The position numbers and the translations under genes are program-made. Shown here piece by piece: positions 16,421 to 24,277 of a stretch of 64,000 bases of DNA. Under the pieces are notes generated by a model that saw only the letters and a program-made list of their open reading frames with translations, was not told the DNA's origin and ran no database searches. Numbering within the stretch: position 1 is the first letter of the stretch; each line of letters opens with the position of its first letter. The stretch lies in contig CBDDDJ010000004.1 of NCBI GenBank assembly GCA_965226475.1, positions 2,356,001 through 2,420,000 on the forward strand, read 5' to 3'. The stretch is from JASLMY01 sp965226475. Its GTDB lineage: Bacteria; Pseudomonadota; Alphaproteobacteria; GCA-2731375.

Positions 16421-18025
16421 GTAACTGCCCAGGTACGTGGCCGCCTTTCAGGCGGCGTGGAGACGTGCGATCAGGGTTTCGGGATTTTCCATGAGCGCCG
16501 GGATGATGTTCCAGCCCTGTTTTCTGGCGGTCGAGATGAAGCCGCGGACGGTGGCGAAGTCTTCGGCGCCTTTCTGGCTGCGGAAGCCGCCGGAGATTTT
16601 CTGCTTGACCTTCATCATGCGCCCGTCCTGCTCGGCCTGATTGTTGGTGAACGGCACGGCGAAATTGGTGAGGAAGCGTAGCGCATCTTCCTTGCGAGCC
16701 TGAAGGCGCCGGAGAAGGTTGTGGCCGACGCGGCGCGGCTTGCGTCCCCGGCGCCTGGCCTTGCCCTCGACCGGTTTGGGCGCGAGAGGAGGTTGGGCCT
16801 CGTGAAAGGCGATGCCCTCGGCCGTGATGGCGTCCCAACATCGTCGGAAGCGGCTGACGAGGCTTGGTTTCAGCGCCACTCCCCGCTCCCGGGCGAGATT
16901 TACCGCGTGGCAGGCGCGGCGCAATAGTCTCTGCATCTTGCCCGCCCAGTCCTCCTTCTCGATCTCGACCAGGGCTTGCAACTCGCGCAGGTGATGGGCG
17001 TTGCACAGCGCGTGCCGCACCCCCTCCATCGTGAAGTACGGCTTCCAGTGGTCGTGGACGACGATGCCGCCGACGCCGCCGAGCAGGCTGCCGCGCCGGG
17101 GCGAAACCCGGTAGAAGGTCAACAGCGCCGTGGACGCGACGTGCAACCATTGACCCCGCCCGGCGACCCGGAACCCGGTCTCGTCCATGTGCTTGACCGG
17201 CGCCGATTTCACCAGCTCGCGGATCGTCCCGACGACGCCTTGCACGGACTCGGCGCTGTTTCGGCCCATCCGCGCGATGCTCGCCGCAGACAGCCCGGCC
17301 CCGAACAGATCCTTCATCAATGCGGCCAGGCGGTCCTCGGGCAGGAGCTGGTAGTGCGACAGGTAGACCACCATGGCTCCGATCCGACCGCCGTACTGAA
17401 CCGGGCCGGTGACGCCGTCGGGAAAGGAAGCCCGAGTTTGCGTGCCGCAATGCCCGCAACGGCAGCGATGCGCCCGATGCTCCGTGACCACCAGGGGCCG
17501 GGGCTCGGGCAGGTCGAAAACCTGACGGGCGCCGTGGCCGGTGGTCATATCCGGCGTCAATCCCGAACCACACCGCCGGCACGTCTCGGGATAATGATCG
17601 ACGCTGGCGTCGGGATCGGCGACTTGGCGCAGGGTCTCGCCCTCGTGGCCCTTCTGCCCGCCCGGCTTGCGATCCGATTTTCCGCGAAGGCTCCCGGTGC
17701 GTCGCTTCTTCTTCCCCGCCGGCGGTTTGTTCAATCCATCGCTGGACGGCGGCTTGCCGCTGTTCGTGCTGTTCAGGCCAAGCTGGCGCTCGAGTTCGCC
17801 AAGCCGGAGTTCGAGCTCGGCGAGCCGCGACCCTTGGGCCAGCACCACATCGATCAGGTCGTCTTTCGACAAAAAGGCGAGAGCATACCTATCCATCGAA
17901 TCCTTAGAATCGACCCACCATCTCTTGTCAAACGAAATCTAGGCCGTCAGCGCCTCAAACCCACAAAATCTGCCCCGAGAGACCCAATCCGCAGCCCCAG
18001 CGAAATCAGATACCTGGGCAGTTAC
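16421..18025 (-). mobile_element. IS66-family element with only tnpC (ISBst12-like)
   Basis: A 1605-bp element with ends gtaactgcccaggta and its complement and a perfect 8-bp target duplication, tctctttc (16413-16420, 18026-18033). It carries only the large transposase, lacking tnpA and tnpB, as in the ISBst12 group. Confidence 0.9.
16448..17896 (-). CDS. tnpC: IS66-family transposase TnpC
   Basis: A 482-aa protein. It has the N-terminal leucine-zipper-like helix (LAELELRLGELERQLG), the NSTNSGKPPSSDG linker typical of IS66, a CRRCGSGL zinc-binding segment, and a DDE_Tnp_IS66 core with KHMDETGFRV (D), VVHDHWKPY (D) and NNQAEQDGRMMKVKQKISGG (E). It appears intact. Confidence 0.92.
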   Translation of the reverse strand: MDRYALAFLSKDDLIDVVLAQGSRLAELELRLGELERQLGLNSTNSGKPPSSDGLNKPPAGKKKRRTGSLRGKSDRKPGGQKGHEGETLRQVADPDASVDHYPETCRRCGSGLTPDMTTGHGARQVFDLPEPRPLVVTEHRAHRCRCGHCGTQTRASFPDGVTGPVQYGGRIGAMVVYLSHYQLLPEDRLAALMKDLFGAGLSAASIARMGRNSAESVQGVVGTIRELVKSAPVKHMDETGFRVAGRGQWLHVASTALLTFYRVSPRRGSLLGGVGGIVVHDHWKPYFTMEGVRHALCNAHHLRELQALVEIEKEDWAGKMQRLLRRACHAVNLARERGVALKPSLVSRFRRCWDAITAEGIAFHEAQPPLAPKPVEGKARRRGRKPRRVGHNLLRRLQARKEDALRFLTNFAVPFTNNQAEQDGRMMKVKQKISGGFRSQKGAEDFATVRGFISTARKQGWNIIPALMENPETLIARLHAA

Positions 18026-18036
18026 TCTCTTTCTAA

Positions 18037-19005
18037 GAGTCCGTCCGGAGACTTTATGTAGGATTACAGAGTTTTCGGAGCATGAGTCGAATGGACGCGA
18101 GTTTGATGAAGGCGAGCGCGTTGCGGTTGAGGTTCTCCCAGTCCTTGGCCAGTCGGCGGCAGCGGTTGAGCCAGGCGATGGTGCGTTCGACCACCCAACG
18201 CCTGGGCTGGACGACGAAGCCCTTCACCCGATCGGATCGCTTGACGATCTCGGTCTCGAGATCGGGCAGGATGCCGGCCAGGGCGCGGTGAAAGACCGGC
18301 CCCTGATAGGCGCTGTCGGCGAACAATTTCCCGAGAAAGGGAAACAGACCGAACAAGGTCGCCAGCAGCGCGAGACCGCCGTCGCGATCCTGAACGTTGG
18401 CGGCGGTGACGATGCCGTGCAGCAGCAAGCCTTGCGTATCGACCAGAACATGCCGCTTCTTGCCCTTGATCAGCTTGCCGGCATCGAAGCCGTGGCTGTC
18501 GATGCGAGCCCCCCTTTTTCAGCGCTTTTCACACTCTGAGTGTCGATGATGCAGGCCGTGGGGCTGGCTTCGCGCGCGGCTTTCTCGCGGCACTTGAGGT
18601 AGAGCGCATGATGGATGCGATCCAGCGTGCCGTCCCAGTTCCACAGGCCGAGGTAATCATGCACGGTGCTTCTGGGCGGCAAATCCTTGGGCAGCGCGCG
18701 CCACTGGCAGCCGGTGCTCAGAATGTACATCACGCCGTTGATCACCTCGCGGATAGCGACGCGCCGTTTGCCGCCGCCGGGCTTGCCCGGCGGGATCAGC
18801 GGCTCGATATGCGCCCATTCCGCATCGGTCAGGTCGCTCGGATAACGCAGTTTGTCGCGGTTGTAGCGCGGGCGGTTGTCGGCAGTCCACATGGGGCACC
18901 TCAAGAGTAAATTCACCACCCCAGAGAATCACAGTTGATTCAGCTCTTCAAGAGGGGGCGCCGGATAACCGATTCATCCGACTCATAAAGTCCCCGGACG
19001 GACAC
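18037..19005 (-). mobile_element. IS5-family (IS427-like) element, copy 2, inverted
   Basis: 969 bp, the reverse complement of copy 1 with at most a few differences (for example aatcagctg versus aatcaactg). It is flanked by taa (18034-18036, 19006-19008) and inserted immediately beside the IS66 target repeat, in the passenger gene. Confidence 0.9.
18054..18892 (-). CDS. IS5-family transposase, copy 2 (frameshift-expressed)
   Basis: Same two-frame organisation as copy 1, with identical protein sequences and the same slippery A/G run. The conserved frame break in both copies is the main evidence that it is programmed. Confidence 0.8.
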
Positions 19006-19123
19006 TAAGAAACTCATGGCAGCCGAGGGCGATTCAATCTTCGCGGTATTTAAAGTGGACTCTCATTATGGTTTTCATAAGAAGGATATGTGGGACTGGT
19101 TTGAATTGCCAAGAGACCCTTGA
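19006..19123 (+). pseudogene. IS1595 passenger gene 1, 3' part
   Basis: The continuation of the gene starting at 16281: KKLMAAEGDSIFAVFKVDSH to WFELPRDP-stop. It is separated from its 5' part by IS66 and IS5. Its stop lies 2 bp before the next passenger gene. Confidence 0.6.
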
Positions 19124-19125
19124 TC

Positions 19126-19347
19126 ATGGCCGACAATATTCATCAATTCTCTGAATCGAATCCCAAGCTGACGGAGCCGCCAAGTGGAGGGGGCGGTGGC
19201 CTTGGGGAAAGGGTGGCCAAAATTGAAGCCCATATGTCCCATATGGCTACCAGAGCATGGGTGCTCGGTGGTGTTATCGGTGGGGCCGGGCTCGCAGCCA
19301 CCATTACGTTAGCTATTGTAAAGCTGTTCGGCCTCGGGAGCGGTTGA
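19126..19347 (+). CDS. IS1595 passenger gene 2: small single-span membrane protein
   Basis: A 73-aa protein: a polar, glycine-containing N-terminus (PPSGGGGGLGERVAKIE) and one strongly hydrophobic segment (WVLGGVIGGAGLAATITLAIV). The layout recalls XhlA/holin-like proteins, with an amphipathic helix and one membrane span, but I cannot assign it. It sits directly after passenger gene 1 and ahead of two hairpins, so the plus-strand passenger transcript probably ends here. Confidence 0.55.
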   Translation: MADNIHQFSESNPKLTEPPSGGGGGLGERVAKIEAHMSHMATRAWVLGGVIGGAGLAATITLAIVKLFGLGSG

Positions 19348-19383
19348 TATATCAAAACTTGGTAGCAGGCTAGACGTAGTATC

Positions 19384-19464
19384 GCCCCGCAGGTTTGCAG
19401 CCAGCGCGGGGCGGAAAAGACAAGGGCAAGCGCCCTCTCTCTTGGCCACTATAGCCGAGAGGGC
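19384..19464 (+). terminator. two stem-loops after passenger genes
   Basis: ccccgc ... gcgggg (about 19384-19412) and gccctct ... agagggc (19432-19464) flank a purine-rich stretch between convergent small genes. They probably serve as terminators on either strand. The T tracts are weak. Confidence 0.4.
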
Positions 19465-19474
19465 TTTGCCATGT

Positions 19475-19684
19475 CTATACCTGATCAGCCACTTTCAAAA
19501 GATCTCTCCCTATCTTCTGAGCGTCTAGGGCCGGAATTTCCAAAGACAGCAACGGAGCCGCGTCTGATTGTGGGGGGAAATCTCCACGGAAAAATTTCAG
19601 TGACACTCGACCTGGGCCATGGGCACCAGTCTCAACTGTCCACGCCAGTGGTGGCTCAAAAGTCATAGATGCGTTGTCACTCAT
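19475..19684 (-). CDS. IS1595 passenger gene 3: small hypothetical protein
   Basis: A 69-aa protein, MSDNASMTFEPPLAWTVE to IGRDLLKVADQV. AAGGAG stands 8 bases before the ATG, which makes the start convincing. There is no signal or membrane segment, and I do not recognise the family. It is transcribed opposite to the transposase. Confidence 0.5.
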   Translation of the reverse strand: MSDNASMTFEPPLAWTVETGAHGPGRVSLKFFRGDFPPQSDAAPLLSLEIPALDAQKIGRDLLKVADQV

Positions 19685-19749
19685 GATACATCTCCTTCTT
19701 GTTGGTTGAGTCCACGCCTGAGTTGGTGCTGCGAGGTGTATGTTGAACG

Positions 19750-19926
19750 CTAGAGAACCAGACCGAACCCGATCAGCGCACGCGGAATCCAGCGTGTCAC
19801 GTTCCGCCAGTAAGGGCGCAACCAGAGGCGATCATACTGGACGGAGAGTTGCTCTCTGAGGGGCAGGGTCTGGGGAAGCCAAGAGGGATTAACCGCCGCG
19901 ACGGCGACAAGATAGGCGTGGCGCAT
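19750..19926 (-). CDS. IS1595 passenger gene 4: small protein with hydrophobic C-terminus
   Basis: A 58-aa protein, MRHAYLVAVAAVNPSWLPQ to RWIPRALIGFGLVL, with AGGAG upstream of the ATG. The ISNCY insertion lies about 30 bp upstream, in what would have been its promoter or leader. Not recognised. Confidence 0.45.
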   Translation of the reverse strand: MRHAYLVAVAAVNPSWLPQTLPLREQLSVQYDRLWLRPYWRNVTRWIPRALIGFGLVL

Positions 19927-20024
19927 TTGTGCGCTCCTCTGTCGGAGGGCGCACTGTCGAGAACATTTCGAATTGACCGCTTTATGTACCATATGAATTG
20001 ACCGCTTTTGTTGTGGTTGTTGGG

Positions 20025-20076
20025 CCTGTGGATAAGTGGGGAACCCGCCGTGGCGGGTTGTCCACTTATCCACAGG
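20025..20076. repeat. 52-bp palindrome in ISNCY end containing two consensus DnaA boxes
   Basis: cctgtggataagtgg ... ccacttatccacagg encloses an inner acccgcc/ggcgggt stem. The arms contain tgtggataa (20027-20035) and ttatccaca (20066-20074), both exact DnaA-box consensus sequences in inverted orientation. It lies 22 bp after the transposase stop, so it may simply be a transcription terminator. Confidence 0.6.
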
Positions 20077-20097
20077 CCGGGCGCGCGTCGAAGCGGT

Positions 20098-21290
20098 TCA
20101 CGCGGCCGCTCTGCTGTTCTTGGTTTCGTCGAGGACGGTGCCGTCGGCCTGATATCGGGCCAGCCGGCGCGGGCCGTGGAAGACCGCCAGGGTGCCGCCG
20201 GAGTATTCGTGGACCCGCACCGATGCCTTGACGTAATGGCGGCGGTGGCGATCCTCCGGGATCTGCAGCACCAGCCGCTTGTAGCGCACCGTGTTGTCGT
20301 TGCCGACGATCCGGTCCTCCTGGATGCACAGGATGTCGTCGAGCGATCCGGTGAAGGGGACAAAGGCCGAGCCCTCGGCTTCGGCCGGCACCGCGAAACG
20401 GGCGTTGTGGCGGGGCAGATAAATCTCGCGCAGGAACGCGTTGGCCTCGGCCATCGTGGTGATGGCGGCCAAGCGCAGTTCCTGCGGCAGGCGATTCTGC
20501 AATGTCGCGAACATGCGCTCCGAGCGCCCCCGGGCCTCGGGGGAGTAGGCCGGGATCAGTTCGATGCCCAGCTGGCCCAGGGCTCGGCCCACCTGGGTCG
20601 GGTTGTTCTTGTCCACCTTGCCGCCGGCCTCGGGCGTGTGCCAGTAGTGCGAGGCCCGGTCGGCGTAGAGCGAGCAGAACAGCCCCCGGACCTCGATCAC
20701 CTCGCCCAGGGCCCGGAAGCTGCTCATGGTCCCCTCTTCGTCGACGAAGAAGGCCGAGTAGATCTCGCTGGTTGCGTCATCCATGGTGACGATCAGGTCC
20801 CACCACTGCCCGGGAACCCATTGGTGGGTCGAGCCGTCCTGGTGCAGCATCATGGCGGGCAGGGCGCGGCGCGGCCGCTTGCGCCGGTGCGCGCCTCGCC
20901 GCGGTGCCGGACGTTTGCGCCCGTGGGCCTGGAGCGTCAGGCGGACCCAGTTGTAGCTCCGCGTGAAGCCGTGCTCATCGAGCAGCTTCTCGTGGAAGTG
21001 CTTGGCCGTGAAGTCCCAGTAGCGCGTGTCGAACAACTCCAGAACCTCCATCACCGTGTCCACCGGCACCCGGTGCCCCGAGACCTTGCCCAGCCGGCGG
21101 TCATACAGACCCTCCGCGCCTTCCGCCTCAAAGCGACCCCGCCAGCGCGATATGAGCGCCGGAACGTTCGCTCGCTCATCCCCAGGATCGACGCCGCCTC
21201 CGACTGGCTCAGTCGCCGCCGCTTCGCGCGCTCCAGAATCTCCTCGAACTTCATCTGCCGTAGTCCTTGCAACACCTTGGCCCGCTTCAT
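20098..21290 (-). pseudogene. ISNCY-family transposase, frameshifted
   Basis: The N-terminal HTH part (KVLQGLRQMKFEEILERAKRR, LSQSEAASILGMSERTFRR) starts at 21290. The main part to 20098 carries LHQDGSTHQWVPG (D), LYADRASHYW (D) and PEARGRSERMFATLQNRL (E). Between FRR and the expected WRGRFEAEGAEGLYDRRL the sequence carries about 11 extra bases (tcatatcgcgc), which breaks the frame near 21150. The downstream part could still be translated from its own start at 21069. Confidence 0.75.
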
Positions 21291-21489
21291 CGCCGCCCTC
21301 CTCGAAGGCGACGTTCTAAACCGGACAGATCACATGGTACCTACGGCGGTCATATCGTGTGTTAGCGACACATGTCGGAGGGCGCACTTGACAGGTACGC
21401 AGGATTTGGTAGGATCACTGCGTCATCGAAACCGTCTCGTGCGCCTTCTGGGGTTACACGAGACCATCAAATCCCCTTTCGGGGCGCTC

Positions 21490-21512
21490 GGCCGGACCTC
21501 CACAGTCCGGCC
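21490..21512. terminator. perfect 8-bp stem-loop near the IS1595 right end
   Basis: ggccggac-ctccaca-gtccggcc, just inside the element, in a stretch (21389-21668) where I see no convincing gene. It could insulate the element from the downstream operon. There is no clear T run. Confidence 0.4.
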
Positions 21513-21724
21513 TTCGCGTTGATGGCCGCTACGATGCGTCGTAGCACAAAGGCACCATATATTGGGGCAACCGCTCTGGTCAACCACCAAATGCCGAGAA
21601 ACCTACATGATTTGAATCACTTGCGGGGAAACTGGCCGGCTGCTCACGGCGTCAAGTATATAATCCCCTTTTTGTTTGGGTCGGTGCGAATTCAATCAAC
21701 ATGAAACTGCTTTAGGGGAACGCC

Positions 21725-23230
21725 ATGAACGCCAACGGCAAGACCGTCATCCGGGGCGGACGCCTGCTCGACGCCCCGGCCCACGCCGCCCCGCGCGCCG
21801 ACATCCTGGTCGACGGCGACAGTATCGCCGAGATCGGACGCCCCGGCCTGGCGGCGCCCGACGACGCCATCGTCGTCGATGCCCGCGGCATGCTGCTCCA
21901 CCCCGGCCTGGTCAACGCCCATACCCACGGCCACGGCAACCTGGCCAAGGGCATGGGCGACCGCTGGACCCTGGAACTGCTGCTGGCTTCCGGTCCCTGG
22001 TCCTTCGGCCAGCGGATCTTCGAGGATACCTATCTCACCACCCTCATCGGCGCCGTCGAGATGGTGACGAAGGGGTGCACCGCCTGCTACGACCTGATGC
22101 TGGAAATGCCGGCGCCGACGCCGGAGGGCCTGGACGCCGCCGGGCGCGCCTACGTCGAGGTTGGCATGCGCGCCGTCGTCGCCCCCATGGTCGCCGACAG
22201 GACCCTCTACGAGGCCATCCCGGGCCTCATGGACGCCCTCACCCCGGGCCTTCGCAAGGACGTGGAGAAGCTGCGCCTGGCGCCCTACCGCACCAGCCTC
22301 GCCAATATGCGCAAGGCGTTACGTGGCGGGTCGGTCGACGCCGATCTGACCCGCCTGGCGGTGGCGCCGACCATCCCGCTGCACTGCTCGGATGCCTTCA
22401 TGAAGGGCTGCGCCAAGCTGGCCCGGGAATTCGGCGTCGGCCTGCACAGTCATGTGGCCGAATCCAAAATACAGGCGGTCTCGGGCCTCAAGCGCTACGG
22501 CATGTCCCTGACCGCGCATTTGGACGACATTGGCCTTCTGGGCCCCGATTTCACCGTCGCCCACGGGGTCTGGCTCGACGACGACGACTGCCGGCGCCTC
22601 GGCGACCACGGCGCCTCGGTGGCCCACAACCCGGGAAGCAACATGCGCCTAGGGAGCGGCCTCGCCGACGCCCGGGGCATGCTGGACAGGAGCGTCAACG
22701 TCGGCATCGGTACCGACGGGGCCAACTGTTCGGACAACCAGAACATGTATGAAGCCATGCGCCTCGCCTCCATGGTCTCCAAGGTCCAGGGATCCGACCA
22801 GCGCCGGTGGCTGACCACCGAGGAGATCGTCGCCGCGGCCACCGAGGGCAGCGCCCGGGTGCTCGGCTGGAAGAACATCGGCCGCATCGCGCCCGGCTAC
22901 AAGGCCGACATCGTGTTCCTCGACCTGGGCGCCATCAACTGGGTGCCGTTCAACGACCCCACCAACCAGTTGGTGCATACGGAGGACGGTTCCTCGGTCA
23001 CGCATGTGATGATCGGCGGGCGCATGGTGGTGCGCGACCGGACCCCGGTGAACGTGGACATGGCAAATCTGGCGAAAATGGCCGAGGCTGCCCGGGCGCG
23101 CCTGGCCAAGGTCAACCGGCCCGGCAAGAAGCTATTCGAGCGCCTGGAGCGCATCGTCGGCAGCTTCTGTCCCGGCCTCGCCCTGACGCCCCATCACATC
23201 CACCGCTACGGCGCCAGCACCCGCGCGTGA
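21725..23230 (+). CDS. metal-dependent amidohydrolase/deaminase (TrzA/AtzA/guanine-deaminase-like)
   Basis: A 501-aa cyclic amidohydrolase. Metal and catalytic landmarks are in order: NAHTHGHGNLAKG (HxH), LHSHVAESKIQ (His), TVAHGVWLDDDD (His), NPGSNMRLGSG, and GIGTDGANCSDNQNMYEAM (Asp). A GYKADIVFLDL C-terminal sheet follows. The family deaminates or dechlorinates purine, pyrimidine or triazine-type rings in the cytoplasm. AGGGG precedes the ATG. Restoring the empty IS1595 site places it about 80 bp after the permease, so it was probably the last gene of the importer operon. The insertion may now uncouple it. The exact substrate is unknown. Confidence 0.85.
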   Translation: MNANGKTVIRGGRLLDAPAHAAPRADILVDGDSIAEIGRPGLAAPDDAIVVDARGMLLHPGLVNAHTHGHGNLAKGMGDRWTLELLLASGPWSFGQRIFEDTYLTTLIGAVEMVTKGCTACYDLMLEMPAPTPEGLDAAGRAYVEVGMRAVVAPMVADRTLYEAIPGLMDALTPGLRKDVEKLRLAPYRTSLANMRKALRGGSVDADLTRLAVAPTIPLHCSDAFMKGCAKLAREFGVGLHSHVAESKIQAVSGLKRYGMSLTAHLDDIGLLGPDFTVAHGVWLDDDDCRRLGDHGASVAHNPGSNMRLGSGLADARGMLDRSVNVGIGTDGANCSDNQNMYEAMRLASMVSKVQGSDQRRWLTTEEIVAAATEGSARVLGWKNIGRIAPGYKADIVFLDLGAINWVPFNDPTNQLVHTEDGSSVTHVMIGGRMVVRDRTPVNVDMANLAKMAEAARARLAKVNRPGKKLFERLERIVGSFCPGLALTPHHIHRYGASTRA

Positions 23231-23310
23231 GGTGGCGGCGCGCGGAGCCTTTGTTGAAACCAGGCGCTCGAGGCCGCCTACCGCGAAACCTTACGAGTCC
23301 GCGGCCTGGC

Positions 23311-24264
23311 TTAGCGCAGGTAGTTCAGAAGCGTGCTGTCCTGGATCCGGGCCAGTACCGCGAAGGCGCCTTCCAGCGCTATTTGGTTGGCGTTGAGCTT
23401 GGTGATCGCTTCGGCGGTGTCGACGTTCTCGATCTCGTCCGCCAGGTCCGAGGCGCTCTTGATGAACAGCGTGTGCTTCTGGTCGAACTGCTCGATGCGG
23501 ATCTGGTTGCCGGCGATCCGGTTGTAGATGACGTCGAGGCGGCCGAGGGCGAGTTCCAACACCCGCGCGCCCTCTACCAGCCGCTCCTTCTCGACGGTCG
23601 GCGTCATCTGCGAGGTGGCGACCAGCTTCAGGCTGCGTGGGACCTCCCCGAAGGCCAACTCGTCGGCGGTGACGCCATAGGCGACGCTGAGGGTCAGGTC
23701 GAGCCTGACCGTGATCTCGCTGGCCAGGCCGCCGCCGTTGTAGTAGGCGCGGGTGGTGTCCTCGGATGACGGATAGCTGCCGCCGCCGAAGGGCGGCGCG
23801 TGCGCTGGGTCGACCAGGTTGCTGGTATCGACCGGCGCCACGTCGCCGCGCACCCCGGCGAATACGTAGCGGTTGCCGTCGCGGGTGTTCATGATGTCGG
23901 CGATCTGCAAGAGCAGGTTCTGAGCCTGGAAGGCGAGATCGGTTATCTGTGCGGCGTTGCCGCTGACCGCGCCGACCACCTGCATCCTGAAATCGCTCAT
24001 GATGTCCTGAATCGAATCGATGGCGAACGCCATCAGTTCCAGCCGATTGCGCACCATGGCGAAGTTTTGTTGCAGATTCTGCACCTGCTCGCGGGCGTTC
24101 CGAATGTCGACCAGCCGCGCCGCATTGCGCGCCACGCCCGAGTAGCGTTGCGAGACCTTGCCACTGCCGACCTGCACCTGCGAGTCGAACAGTTGGCGCT
24201 GCACGTTGAGGGCGAACGAGGTCAGCAAGGTGTGCTGGGCGAATGTTCCGACGCGAAGAGGCAT
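23311..24264 (-). CDS. flgL: flagellar hook-associated protein 3 (FlgL)
   Basis: A 317-aa hook-filament junction protein, exported through the flagellar type III apparatus. The N-terminal flagellin-like helix (TLLTSFALNVQRQLFDSQVQVGSGKVSQRYSGV) and the C-terminal helix (TAEAITKLNANQIALEGAFAVLARIQ) pack as in flagellin. The start at 24264 has AGGAAG upstream; a longer frame from 24312 lacks one. It follows flgK by 13 bp on the same strand. Confidence 0.88.
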   Translation of the reverse strand: MPLRVGTFAQHTLLTSFALNVQRQLFDSQVQVGSGKVSQRYSGVARNAARLVDIRNAREQVQNLQQNFAMVRNRLELMAFAIDSIQDIMSDFRMQVVGAVSGNAAQITDLAFQAQNLLLQIADIMNTRDGNRYVFAGVRGDVAPVDTSNLVDPAHAPPFGGGSYPSSEDTTRAYYNGGGLASEITVRLDLTLSVAYGVTADELAFGEVPRSLKLVATSQMTPTVEKERLVEGARVLELALGRLDVIYNRIAGNQIRIEQFDQKHTLFIKSASDLADEIENVDTAEAITKLNANQIALEGAFAVLARIQDSTLLNYLR

Positions 24265-24277
24265 GATCCGGGCTTCC

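Larger units (their letters stand above)
19956..21371 (-). mobile_element. ISNCY (IS1202/ISDol1-like) element
   Basis: An element of about 1.4 kb bounded by a 16-bp direct repeat, tgtcggagggcgcact (19940-19955 and 21373-21388). Long target duplications of this kind are known for the IS1202-like group. The ends are imperfect inverted repeats (tgtcgagaaca..tcgaattgaccgc against tgtcgctaacacacgatatgaccgc). The boundary is uncertain by one or two bases. Confidence 0.8.
15265..21668 (+). mobile_element. IS1595-family element with passenger genes, interrupted by three ISs
   Basis: The ends are matching inverted repeats (ggggattatatacttgacgcc at both) with a perfect 8-bp target duplication, tttttgtt, at 15257-15264 and 21669-21676. 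Inside are the transposase and at least four small passenger genes. IS66, IS5 and an ISNCY element have inserted, each with its own target duplication. Subtracting these leaves an ancestral element of about 2.4 kb. This matches IS1595-family groups that carry passengers. Confidence 0.88.

Noticed and set aside
11465..19008. Composite transposon formed by the two inverted IS5 copies around the importer genes
   Set aside because: Each IS5 has its own taa on both sides, and copy 2 sits inside a later insertion (the IS1595 passenger gene next to IS66). They inserted independently.
20008..21522. 504-codon plus-strand frame across the ISNCY element
   Set aside because: Antisense to the ISNCY transposase, which has clear DDE motifs; the plus-strand protein has none.
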